A stretch of 20,163 bases of DNA from positions 1 through 20,163 of the forward strand of contig JAUCBJ010003624.1 of the NCBI GenBank assembly GCA_032718475.1, read 5' to 3'. Source of the stretch: Nemertoderma westbladi. Taxonomy: Eukaryota; Xenacoelomorpha; Nemertodermatida; Nemertodermatidae. The position numbers and the translations under genes are program-made. This document shows, piece after piece, positions 8,153 through 16,950 of the stretch (its first letter is position 1; every line of letters begins with the position of its first letter). The notes below the pieces were generated by a model. It was given only the letters and a program-made list of their open reading frames with translations, did no database searches and was not told the DNA's origin.

Positions 8153-8718
8153 GAAATTTTCATTCGGCTAATTAACACGATACCGTAAGCAGCAGGCCAA
8201 ACTAAGAATTGGAAACATTTTGTAAAATAATTTATTAAAACTATTATGTACATTTAGATTAAATAATAATACAGCAAATAAGTAAGCTTACACAAATAAT
8301 CACTTTTGTAAAACAATAATTTATTTCATTCATCAGTTAATAAACTGATAAACACACACCTCAGGTTGTAGTAAATATTAGTATTCCTTTTAAGTTAGTA
8401 ATAATATTGATGTCATTGACCGTATACCTAAACACACACGCACCTCCACCTTCATGGAGTATGAGTGGATGGATAGGGAATGAATGAACTGCTACCAACA
8501 GTCTGCCTATCAAGGCTGATTAAAGGCTGCTTGGGAAGGCCTAAAGATGATATTGTAGCTCTAGCCAATCAGGGAGCTAAATGCCAGTTTTTTTTCTTTT
8601 TTTCTTCATGCCCAACAAAAATCTGCAGAAAAATTGAGACAGGAAAAAAGAAGCTAAGAGCTTCTTAAATAGGTATCATTATCCGTGCGGCTCTCATCTT
8701 TCACCTCCTGTATCCACT
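8153..8718. other. Non-coding region upstream of the LINE coding part
   Basis: A short frame (8480-8668) contains CLGRPKDDIVALANQGAKC but no recognised domain. It may belong to the 5' end (ORF1 or leader) of the LINE that follows, or be chance. Confidence 0.4.
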
Positions 8719-9012
8719 GTGCCCCCTGTATCCAATGAAAACGTCTGTATTTTATACTCTATCGAAATATTCCCCTTTCAGAAAGTAAACAATAACGATT
8801 CTGATATTTTCCAATTACCAAGTAGTGAATGTACTAGCCAAAATATTTCAGACATCTTACATCAAACGTTCAATCAAATTGACCCTGATAATAACTTAAT
8901 TGACCTTAATATTAATAATGGAACTATTACAGAATTACAATTTAGTAAAAAATTTTCCAAATCGAAGCCTTCTGACTCATTTTCTATATTTAAATTTAAT
9001 TCCGTAGCCTAG
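8719..9012 (+). pseudogene. LINE ORF2 N-terminal lead-in
   Basis: The frame reads ISDILHQTFNQIDPDNNLID, then NGTITELQFSKKF, then SDSFSIFKFN. The 'DPD.N....+...Y...+F...F....FS..h.NirSL' layout is what precedes the endonuclease in many CR1/jockey ORF2 proteins. At about 9001 a frame change occurs: the expected RSLAKN block continues in the frame starting at 9003. The start at 8719 is only the first ATG and may not be the original. Confidence 0.55.
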
Positions 9013-9881
9013 CAAAAAATACATCGGATCTAACTGATTTTCTTACTATTTTAAATTTTAATTTTGACGTAATTTCATTAACTGAAACATTTGTATCTGA
9101 TAACGACTTCACCATAACATACCTGGTTATCATGCCCCCGTTTATGACAATAGAAAAACCGGCAAACTCCATCGCGGAGGAACAGTTATTTTTGTTAACA
9201 ATAAATTAGAAATTACACAAAGAGATGATTTACATATCGATGGCTTCGAAAACTCATGGCTTCAAATAGCTCGGCCTAGTAAAAAATCTCTAATCATAGG
9301 AACCTTATATCGGCCTGATACAATAAAAAAGGATGAGTTTTTTGAATTATTAGATTGTCAACTCACTAAATTAAATACCCTAAAATCTGATGTTATTATT
9401 ACAAGTGATATGAACATAAACTTACTACAGGAAGCTACCGATTACTTTGATTTTCTCAACTCTAATAAGTTTTGTGCAACTAATTAGGGACCCTACCCAT
9501 ATTATTCCCACGCATCAGTCTTTACTTGACCATACTATAACTAATATATCTACTTCTTTTACTAATTCTGGTGTTTTTAATTCTAAAATTGGCAGTTCTG
9601 ATCATCAAGCTACTTATACTATATTTGAAAAATACCACTGCCATTTTAACCAAGTGACAAATAAGCAAGTTTATGATTTCTCAAATTTTAATCCGGAATC
9701 CTTTAAACAAGATATTTTGTCTGATAACAAGTGGACTTACAAGTCCTCAAGTATTCCGAATAAAATTAAATTTGACACATTTTATGATGACCTATCTAAA
9801 ATTTGTAGCGCCCATGTTCCCAAAAAAAAACCCTCACTGCTCGGGAAATTCCAAAAAAACCATGGCTTACTTCTAAATTAA
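9003..9881 (+). pseudogene. LINE APE-type endonuclease domain (frameshifted)
   Basis: Blocks in order: RSLAKNTSDLTDFL and FDVISLTETF (conserved Glu); after a frame change near 9120, RGGTVIFVNN, LIIGTLYRPD and TSDMNINLL; after another near 9485, SLLDHTITN and SSDHQATYTIF. These are the standard endonuclease/exonuclease/phosphatase motifs that nick target DNA for reverse transcription. The usual GDFNINL motif is SDMNINL here, retaining the Asp and Asn; the SDH catalytic block is intact. A further frame change near 9838 precedes KPWLTSKLIKLI. Confidence 0.85.
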
Positions 9882-10388
9882 TAAAATTAATTCATATCAA
9901 AAATAATCTGTACCGTCGATACATTAAAAAAACAACTGATACGTGAAAATTTTAAGCGTTTTAGAAATAAATTAGTCACCCTACTAAGATCAGCGAAAAA
10001 AGATTATTACACAACACAATTTGAAAAAAATTCAGGAAACATGCGGAAAACGTGGTTTATAATAAAAAGTGCCCTAAAGCGGTCCAAAAATAGCTGTATT
10101 CCAAAAAAACTGACTATCTGCTCTGGATCTTCTTCTAAAACTACGTGTGACCCTACTGAAATTGCTGATGCTTTGAATATCCATTTTTCTACAATAGGTC
10201 CCAATTTAGCCAACAAAATTCCGAAATCAAATCGCTCATATCTCCGTTATATTAATCATTCTAAGTCGAATTCCTTTGTTTTAACTAACACGTCACCTAT
10301 TGAGGTTGAATACCGTCTCCTTACTCCTAGATCCAAATTCCGCATCAAATGTCACAATTCCTACTAAGCTATTAATTGCTGCAGCTAA
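9882..10388 (+). pseudogene. LINE linker between endonuclease and reverse transcriptase
   Basis: From about 9925 the frame reads IRENFKRFRNKLVTLLRSAK, then KDYYTTQFEKNSGNMRKTW, then STIGPNLANKIP and EVE at about 10310. The 'Y+.yRN.+..+.r.aK..Yy...f......+K..W..+' and 'FF..ig..la' layout is the normal RT lead-in. The frame changes near 10315 into LLLDPNSASNV and again near 10388, where the RT frame opens. Confidence 0.75.
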
Positions 10389-11216
10389 ACCCTATCTTTT
10401 CATTTAAGTAATCTAATTAATCTGTCTTTCTCTACTGGATTTTTTCCGGATACTCTTAAAATCGCTAAAGTAATTCCGCTACATAAAGGCAGTGACCCAA
10501 CCTTCCCTACTAACTACAGACCCATTGCGCTCCTCCCGGTATTATCTAAAATCTATGAAACTATTATTAACTCACAATTACTAGCTTACTTATCGAAATA
10601 CAAAATAATATCTCAATCTCAATACGGTTTCAGGACTACACGCACAACTTACCATGCTCTAATTTCAGTTCTAGAATTCATTCACAAGGCTCTTGAAGAA
10701 AAACAATCATCATGTGCAGTTTACATAGACTTATCCAAAGCATTCGATACGTTAGATCACAAAATTTTACGAGTGAAGCTCGAAGCATACGGAGTTAGGG
10801 GCATACCACTGCAATTATTCACACGTTTTCTTTCCTCTAGACAACAATTTGTCAAATTAGGTAACCTTTTTTCATCACTAGCACCACTCCTTTGCAGTGT
10901 CCCGCAAGGGGGTGTGCTTTCTCCCACCTTGTTTCTCCTTTACATCAATGACCTTCCAGAGGCCTCTAAACTCTTTCCCACCCTTTTTGCCGACGATACC
11001 ACTCTCCTATATTCTCATATAAATCCAATAACCCTAATATCAGATCTAAACCTAGAACTAACTAAAATATCTGACTGGCTCACTGATAACGCTCTTTCTC
11101 TAAATTTATCTAAAACCGACGCCATTTCTTTTCAAACTATCACTCTACTTGCAACCTACAAAGAGTGGAAATTAACAATACAGAAATTCAGTATGCGCAA
11201 AGTAGTAAAATATTAG
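10389..11216 (+). pseudogene. LINE reverse transcriptase core
   Basis: An open frame without ATG runs from 10389 to 11216. Blocks in order: PDTLKIAKVIPLHKGSD, NYRPIALLPVLSKIYE, SQYGFR, AVYIDLSKAFDTLDHK (first catalytic Asp), FVKLGN, CSVPQGGVLSPTLFLLYIND and FPTLFADDTTLL (the catalytic DD pair), then DWLTDNALSLNLSKTDAISF. All catalytic Asp residues are present. The final 20 or so residues (YKEWKLTIQKFSMRKVVKY) are out of frame; the expected QYAQSSKILG continues in the next frame from about 11190. This is the longest intact piece of the element. Confidence 0.93.
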
Positions 11217-11870
11217 GAACATGGATCGACAAACAACTAAACTTCAAACCTCATATATTCAGCACATTTAAAAAAAATATCAAAAAGCGCAGGTATATTT
11301 TACAAACTTAGATATATTTTCCCACTACATATTCCACGCCAGTTCTGTTTCTCTCTTATACATCTTTATCTACCATTTGGCATTACACTTTGGGGAGGGA
11401 CATATACTTCTACTTTAAATCCTATTAGAATTAAAATTAATAAAACTATACGTTGTATTACTCAAAGTCACTACCACTCATTTACCAATTTACAAAAAGT
11501 TACATATCCTTCCATTAGATCAACTTTATCGTCACAATATAGGTCTGTTCATATACGAATTACATTATAAATTTATTGATTTGCCTCCGTCTACTCTAAA
11601 CCTATTTAATTTAACGTCTTCTATCCATAACTATAATACTCGAGATCTGTAGCTGCTAGTAATTATTACACCCCTCTTGTAAGATTAGATTCAAGTCAAC
11701 AAACGATGAGTTTTCGAGGCCCTCTTCTCTTGTATGGAATTCTCTCCCGCTTGAAATCAAAAAGAAAAAATCAAAACAATTTTTTTCCAAGCATCTCAAA
11801 AGGCACCTACTGGAATCCATATAAACAATATATTAGTTCCATTTTATTTTATTTAATACGTTATTTCACG
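11150..11870 (+). pseudogene. LINE C-terminal domain, heavily frameshifted
   Basis: After the frame change, KILGTWIDKQLNFKPHI matches the post-RT 'fLGv.iD..L.wk.HI' block. Then FYKLRYIFP, LYLPFGITLWGG, LPLDQLYRHNIGLFIYELHY and SSIHNYNTR are read in different frames, and finally SFRGP and its WNSLP-equivalent in shifted frames near 11706-11760. These match the thumb and C-terminal region of CR1/jockey-type ORF2. Several one-base indels scramble it. Confidence 0.7.
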
Positions 11871-11983
11871 TCTCTGCACCCTTCAACATATATACAACAT
11901 ACAACATATATACATATATATCTTCAACATACATACAACAATATATAAGTTTTCATTGGATCACTGGCCCGACTTATACAGAA

Positions 11984-12017
11984 AATAAATCTAAAATAAT
12001 TTAAGTAAAAAAAAAAA
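11984..12017 (+). terminator. LINE polyadenylation signal and A-tail
   Basis: AATAAA at 11984-11989 is followed 17 bases later by an 11-base A run (12007-12017), the expected 3' end of a retrotransposed transcript. Confidence 0.7.
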
Positions 12018-12046
12018 TAAATATATTATTGGTGTAACTGTTGTAG

Positions 12047-12105
12047 CCCCCCCTCCCGTTCCCACTCCCCCCCCCCCCCCCCCCCCCACCCCCTCCAGGG
12101 CACCA
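12047..12105. repeat. C-rich tract with 21-base poly-C
   Basis: A C-rich stretch containing an uninterrupted run of 21 C (12067-12087). It is close to the LINE A-tail and 170 bases before the GC-rich minisatellite. Confidence 0.95.
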
Positions 12106-12272
12106 ACAAAGTACTAGCTATTGCAGCTATCCGTTGGTGTCCTTCCTTTCCTTTTTATTCCTTCCTCTAGAATTATTCTTATAAATAACAATAAATTGCT
12201 TTATTTATATTGGAATGTTGTGTTATTGTTTATTGTTGTTGTTTATTTTTATTTTTTGTTTATTTTTTACAG

Positions 12273-12950
12273 GGCCCCGAGCACGCCGGGGCCCCGAGCA
12301 CGCAGGGGCCCCGGGCACGCTGGGGCACCGGGCACGCGGGGGCCCCGAGCACGCGGGGGCCCCGAGCACGCGGGGGCCCCGAGCACGCGGGGGCCCCGAG
12401 CACGCGGGGGCCCCGAGCACGCGGGGGCCCCGAGCACGCGGGGGCCCCGAGCACGCGGGGGCCCCGAGCACGCGGGGGCCCCGAGCACGCGGGGGCCCCG
12501 GGCACGCGGGGGCCCCGGGCACGCGGGGGCCCCGGGCACGCGGGGGCCCTGGGCACGCGGGGGCCCTGTGCACGCGGGGGCCCTGGGCACGCGGGGGCCC
12601 TGGGCACGCGGGGGCCCCGGGCACGCGGGGGCCCCGGGCACGCGGGGGCCCCGGGCACGCCGGGAACCCGAGCACGCCGGGAACCCGAGTACGCCGGGGC
12701 CCCGAGTACGCCGGGGCCCCAAGCACACCGGGCCACGAGCACGCCTGGGCCCCAAGCACGCCTGGGCCCCAAGCACGCCTGGGCCCCAAGCACGCCTGGG
12801 CCCCAAGCACGCCTGGGCCCCAAGCACGCCTGGGCCCCAAGCACGCCTGGGCCCCAAGCACGCCTGGGCCCCAAGCACGCCTGGGCCCCAAGCACGCCTG
12901 GGCCCCAAGCACGCCTGGGCCCCAAGCACGCCGGGGCCCCGAGCACTGAC
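12273..12950. repeat. GC-rich 17-bp minisatellite, about 40 copies
   Basis: Unit A is CACGCGGGGGCCCCGAG (about 12340-12500), with GGG- and CTG-bearing variants to 12655 and GGGAACCCGAG-type units near 12660-12700. Unit B is CACGCCTGGGCCCCAAG (about 12745-12930). Every unit carries a self-complementary GGGCCC core. Because 17 is not a multiple of 3 and no unit register has a stop on either strand, all six frames stay open, each giving a 17-residue protein repeat rich in Gly, Pro, Ala and Arg. Unit B differs from A partly by a CpG to CpA change, as expected from methylation decay. Confidence 0.97.
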
Positions 12951-13001
12951 CCTGACACTTCAATATGAGCCATGGCAACAGAGCCAGACAAAAGGGGCTG
13001 G
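12273..13001 (+). other. Candidate exon covering the minisatellite
   Basis: A strong 3' splice-site pattern, an almost pure T-rich tract ending TATTTTTTACAG (AG at 12271-12272), abuts the first repeat unit. A near-consensus 5' splice site, CTGG then GTGAGT (GT at 13002-13003), follows the array. One plus-strand frame (codon boundary at 12274) is open from acceptor to donor; its first stop, TGA at 13003-13005, lies inside the donor. The encoded segment would be about 243 residues, mostly the repeat, ending YEPWQQSQTKGAG. No start, flanking exon or homologue was recognised, so this may be coincidence. Confidence 0.3.
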
Positions 13002-13009
13002 GTGAGTTA

Positions 13010-13500
13010 GGTATACTCAGGGGCGCGTCCAGGAGGAGTGGGGTAGGGGGCTCGATTCCATTCCCTCGACTGCATGGGCATGGAGGGAATCGATTTGAGA
13101 AAGTTTATTTGGGTATTATATTAGTTTAATATAGCTAGAATATAGTGTGGTATATATATAATGTGGCTGAACACCTTTTGGAAAACTTCATATTTGGCAA
13201 AACGTTAAATTGTCAAAAGGTGTCATTAACTGTAGGCCTACTTGCAAAAAGATGTCAAGCCACACAATTATTATGTGGATTAAATCTTTTTTGCAATATT
13301 ATTTGTAGTTTAACACTCTTTGACTAAATCGCAAATCCGGATTGTGGCTTAACTTTCTCGTATTTTTAAGGCATTTCTTCCTATTATTGGGCAATAAGAT
13401 CTCATAATTAGGTAGATTACACTTTCCTCTATCGAATGATACAAAAAAAACTCAATTTCAAGAAAATGTGGGATAACACCCTTTGGCATAACACCGTCCA
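13010..13500. other. Intergenic DNA without recognised genes
   Basis: Contains an imperfect inverted repeat around 13047-13095, with ATTCCCTC and GAGGGAAT as perfect 8-bp inner arms. A short frame at 13145-13327 has no recognisable domain. Confidence 0.5.
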
Positions 13501-13504
13501 CATG

Positions 13505-13603
13505 ACTCCCCAGTCAACCTAGGCTGAGAACACTCCCCAGTCGTCTCAGCCTAGGCTGAGAACACTGCCCAGTCTTCTCAGCCCAGGCTGAGAACACTCC
13601 CCT
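13505..13603. repeat. Three-copy tandem repeat with internal palindromes, about 30 bp
   Basis: Copies begin ACTCCCCAGTC or a close variant, at about 13505, 13532 and 13563. The second copy holds a perfect 18-bp palindrome, TCTCAGCCTAGGCTGAGA (about 13544-13561). The third has TTCTCAGCC and GGCTGAGAA arms around a CA centre. The first copy is a half-palindrome. Confidence 0.85.
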
Positions 13604-13849
13604 CTAGTTGCAAAAAATTGTTTAGTTGTTTCTGACTTATGTTGTTAATTATTGTTTCTTACTCTATACATAGGATCTAAGTTCGTTTTACCATATACAT
13701 ATACAAGCAGCATAATAAAGCAAAATACTTTTAGCAGTGATTTTTTATGTCCGTTCATTTGACTTTTTTGTCCGCAATTTTTTATGAATTTTGCATAATA
13801 CTTTTGTTGTCCGCAGAATGACTTTTTATGTTTGAATTTCTTCAATTAA

Positions 13850-14098
13850 GAGAAAGGAGCAGGTTACATAGACGGTCTTTTCTAACCAAAACAATAAACG
13901 ATAAATTTACAAATTGAAGGAAAGGGGCAGGTTACATAGACGGTCTTTTCTAACCAAAACAATAAACGATAAAATTACCAATTGGGGGAAAGGAGCAGGT
14001 AACAGGCAGGCTATTCTAATCAAATCAATAAACAGTTATAATACAAAATGAGAAAAAATAGCACGTAACAAAAACGGGCTTTTCTAACTACTCCTTGC
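13850..14098. repeat. Tandem repeat of about 69 bp, three and a half copies
   Basis: Units start GAAAGGAGCAGGTTACA, GAAAGGGGCAGGTTACA and GAAAGGAGCAGGTAACA at about 13851, 13919 and 13988. They share GGTCTTTTCTAACCAAAAC and CAATAAACGATAA. The first two copies are nearly identical; the third and the partial fourth (from about 14050) are diverged. It has stop codons and is not coding. Confidence 0.88.
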
Positions 14099-14640
14099 TC
14101 CTTTTTTCTTCTTCCATGGGACCAATTTTGTTTATTTAGAGGCCCTATTTTTTTATTTAGGGAGGGGGGGGGGGGCAGACCCTAACGCCGACACTGTCTA
14201 AGCGAATGGCTCATGATGCCATTGCCATACAAGTGAATAAAGATATATAACCTTTAGTGATTAAATCGCTCTCCTTAATGAATAAATGTCCAGTATAATC
14301 GACGGCAGTTACTTGAAACGGATTTGCAATTCTTACTGTATAAGTATACGGGAGTGAATAGTTATTGGCAGTAGAAAACCGTATGGGTCGAAAACTTTCA
14401 CCAACAAACTAACAATCACTCTCTTTGTTATAACATCAGGTGAAATAATTTAATTGGAGACAAACCCAAGTTTATCTTCAGTAATGTGCCACAACATACC
14501 AAGTAACTTAGCTGTACTTTGATACGTTTTAGGTCCATCGTTATTTGTAGCGTTCAATCAGTGCACCGGTACAGGTATTCCAGTGTTTGGCACCACCGGC
14601 ACCAGCACCTGCACTGGCAGAAACATTGCCAGTGTCAGTG
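14099..14640. other. Non-coding stretch with a 12-base poly-G
   Basis: Includes a run of 12 G at 14164-14175. No coding motif or further repeat was recognised up to the start of the GTAC-rich stretch near 14645. Confidence 0.5.
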
Positions 14641-14644
14641 TTTT

Positions 14645-14945
14645 TACATACGTGGTACATATGTACTAACGTATGGTACGACGTACCAACGTACATAATT
14701 TACGCACTAATTCCGGGTCAATGGGACCATACGTACACACTAAAGCCGGGTCAATGGGACCATACATAATTTACGCACTAATGCCGGGTCAATGGGACCA
14801 TACGTAAGCACTAACGCCAGGTCAATGGGACCATACATACGCACTAACGTCGGGTCAATGGGACCATACATACGCACTAATGCCGGGTCAACGGGACCAA
14901 ACGCCGGTTCAATGGGACCATATGCCGGGTCAACGGGACCATATA
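14645..14945. repeat. GGGTCAATGGGACC tandem repeat, eight degenerate copies
   Basis: The core CCGGGTCAATGGGACCATA or a variant recurs eight times between about 14711 and 14945, mostly at about 33-bp spacing (closer in the last three). ACGCACTAA-type linkers separate the copies. GGTC and GACC in each core form a small inverted repeat. The preceding 14645-14700 is rich in GTAC and ACGTAC self-complementary words, and looks like a degenerate edge of the same array. Confidence 0.85.
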
Positions 14946-15385
14946 GAGCCCAGCTGGAGTCATGATTGAGGGTTAACGGACGTATTAGGGAAACATATGG
15001 GAGGAAGAGTAGAGGGGTAGGCCAACCCAGATTATGTGGTCATTGAACAACAGGGTGGAGTTTAGGATTTATTGTGAGAGCTCATATCCTGCGGGATAAG
15101 AACCGTCCAGACGGGCGCTACCGGGGTATGAGTAGGAAGGACACTTGATGGGACCACAGGTGTGTAGAGTTGGAATAAAAGGGTTTGAGAATGAGAGTAG
15201 AATGGGGAGGAGCTGCTGGAGTTTAGAGGAGAAGTGAAAGGGCGCAAAATTCAAGCATGGGGAGCGAGCATGGATGGGGATGAGTCCTAAGGGACTAGTG
15301 AGAGTGGAAGGGACAACAAAGTCTGAGAGGTGAGAAAAATTGTGTAAGGAGAAAGGGTGATTGTCTAAAACAGACACGCCAGATG
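14946..15385. other. Non-coding, purine-rich region
   Basis: Purine-rich on the plus strand (many GGGA, GAGG and AGTGG words). It produces a minus-strand frame at 15069-15500 with no recognisable domain, best explained by base composition. Confidence 0.45.
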
Positions 15386-15419
15386 CCTTGGTACAGCTTA
15401 GCTCGCAGATGTACCAAGG
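15386..15419. repeat. Inverted repeat, 9-bp arms
   Basis: CCTTGGTAC (15386-15394) and GTACCAAGG (15411-15419) are exact complements, with a 16-base loop. Confidence 0.9.
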
Positions 15420-15543
15420 ATGGGTAGTGAAAAAAAGACCCAGGGGGGCCGGCCTGGAAAGCTGACCCCGAGAAAAAAAAAAATTCCACCCCACATCCAA
15501 TATTAGATTGGATTCCAGCGGAATTGAAGCGCACTTAAGGTTG

Positions 15544-15572
15544 ATGCTATCTTCTCACCGGGAAGATAGCAT
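15544..15572. repeat. Perfect hairpin, 11-bp stem
   Basis: ATGCTATCTTC (15544-15554) pairs exactly with GAAGATAGCAT (15562-15572) across the 7-base loop TCACCGG. A run of 15 G (15573-15587) follows directly, so a stem-loop abuts a homopolymer. Confidence 0.92.
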
Positions 15573-15644
15573 GGGGGGGGGGGGGGGTGTAAGCGGATTC
15601 AATTCCCTGCACTACCCACTGAAAATGGGAATAGTGGCATTTTA

Positions 15645-15690
15645 CCAATTATAATTGGGAAGGTGACATTACCAATAAGTAATGTCACCT
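15645..15690. repeat. Adjacent palindrome and 12-bp hairpin
   Basis: CCAATTATAATTGG (15645-15658) is a perfect 14-bp palindrome. Two bases later AGGTGACATTAC (15661-15672) pairs exactly with GTAATGTCACCT (15679-15690) over a 6-base loop, CAATAA. Confidence 0.92.
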
Positions 15691-15766
15691 AACAACCAAT
15701 TTGGGCGATACACATCGCCAGCCACAAGGAAAGTTGAGAGGTCAAACCATCGCAGAGGGACAAAAG

Positions 15767-15783
15767 GGCTAGCATGGCTAGCC
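15767..15783. repeat. Perfect hairpin, 7-bp stem
   Basis: GGCTAGC and GCTAGCC flank a 3-base loop ATG. It is the last of five exact inverted repeats between 15386 and 15783. Confidence 0.85.
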
Positions 15784-16200
15784 GTGGGGACTGGCAGCAG
15801 GGAGTGGCGAGGTGACAATTAATCAGGTTAAGCCAATGATGGGTGGGGAAAACAGATTGGAAGTGATTAGAGCGCATCTATTGGACAGGCCACTCAGTAG
15901 TGTAGCAGTGATTAATACGTGTTAATAATATAACCGTTGCACTTATTGATTCTGATTCAGTTGGTTTCTATACAGTTGTGAGACCGGAACGGTTTTTAAC
16001 CGTCGTCATCGTCATTCCCCTGCTATTATATTCTGATTGTGCTATTATTATGTTCTGTGATTACAACAACTGACAGTAAAAACTCAGTTATTTCAACGGA
16101 CTTTCGGCCTATTATATCCAGACTACAGCTTTTAGCAGCGCCGCGTATAAGACATACACCGGTCGGGATCCATACTGCCAACTCCAGGATCCCGTCACAT
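15784..16200. other. Non-coding stretch between hairpin cluster and satellite
   Basis: No gene recognised. Contains two GGATCC sites in close inverted context (about 16167-16194). Confidence 0.5.
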
Positions 16201-16950
16201 GTTCAGTTCTCCGTACAGTCCATCCACCCCTAATAATGGTTAGTGTTCTGTTCAGTTCTCCATACAGACCATCCACCCCTAACAATATTTAGTGTTCTGC
16301 TCAGTTCTCCATACAGACCACCCACCCCTAATAATGGTTGAAGTTCTGTTCAGTTCTCCGTACAGTCCATCCACCCCTAATAACGGTTAGCGTTCTGTTC
16401 AGTTCTCCATACAGACCATCCACCCCTAATAATATTTAGTGTTCTGTTCAGTTCTCCATACAGTCCATCCACCCATATTAACAGTTAAAGTTTTGTTCAG
16501 TTCTCTGTACAGACCACCCACCCCTAATAACGGTTAGCGGTTAGTGATCTGTTCAGTTCTCCGTACAGACCATCCACCCCTAATAACGGTTAGTGTTCTG
16601 TTCAGTTCTCTCTACAGACCATCCACCCCTAATAACGGTTAAAGTTCTGTTCAGTTCTCCGTACAGTCCATCCACCCCTAATAACGGTTAGCGTTCTGTT
16701 CAGTTCTCCATACAGACCATCCACCCCTAATAATATTTAGTGTTCTGTTCAGTTCTCCATACAGTCCATCCACCCATATTAACGGTTAAAGTTTTGTTCA
16801 GTTCTCTGTACAGACCACCCACCCCTAATAACGGTTAGCGGTTAGTGTTCTGTTCAGTTCTCCGTACAGTCCATCCACCCCTAATAACGGTTAGTGTTCT
16901 GTTCAGTTCTCCATACAGACCATCCACTTCTAATAACGGTTAATGACTAT
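16201..16950. repeat. 49-bp satellite, 15 copies, with a 301-bp higher-order period
   Basis: Copies of GTTCAGTTCTCCGTACAG-type units start at 16201, 16250, 16299, 16348, 16397, 16446, 16495, 16551, 16600, 16649, 16698, 16747, 16796, 16852 and 16901. All steps are 49 bases except two of 56, where GTTAGCG is duplicated. The two 56-base units are 301 bases apart, and five consecutive variant units around each match in order. So a six-monomer block has itself been duplicated. Shared words are CCACCCCTAATAACGGTTAG. There are stop codons and no coding frame. Confidence 0.97.

Larger units (their letters stand above)
8719..12017 (+). mobile_element. Non-LTR retrotransposon (jockey/CR1-L2-like), frameshifted
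   Basis: The order is an APE-type endonuclease (about 9003-9850), a linker (to 10370), a reverse transcriptase (10389-11150), a C-terminal domain (to about 11870), AATAAA at 11984-11989 and an A-run at 12007-12017. This is the canonical layout of a jockey-superfamily LINE inserted in plus orientation with an intact 3' end. At least six frame changes make it inactive. The true 5' end and target-site duplication were not resolved. Exact clade (CR1, L2, Daphne or jockey proper) needs a tree. Confidence 0.88.

Noticed and set aside
10007-10216. Minus-strand frame within the LINE
   Set aside because: It is the antisense of the well-supported LINE linker on the plus strand.
12223-12991. Minus-strand Gly/Pro-rich frames and a possible collagen-like protein
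   Set aside because: All six frames of the 17-bp array are open by arithmetic. Gly does not recur strictly every third residue, so it is not collagen, and no minus-strand splice context was seen.
15069-15534. Minus-strand frames of 143 and 79 residues
   Set aside because: No recognisable domain; low-complexity composition from a purine-rich plus strand; they overlap a hairpin.
16201-16950. CRISPR-like regular repeats
   Set aside because: There are no unique spacers; the whole 49-base unit is repeated, and the surrounding DNA is animal-like.
16201-16950. Telomeric repeats, because of GGTTAG words in the satellite
   Set aside because: GGTTAG occurs once per 49-base unit and never in tandem.
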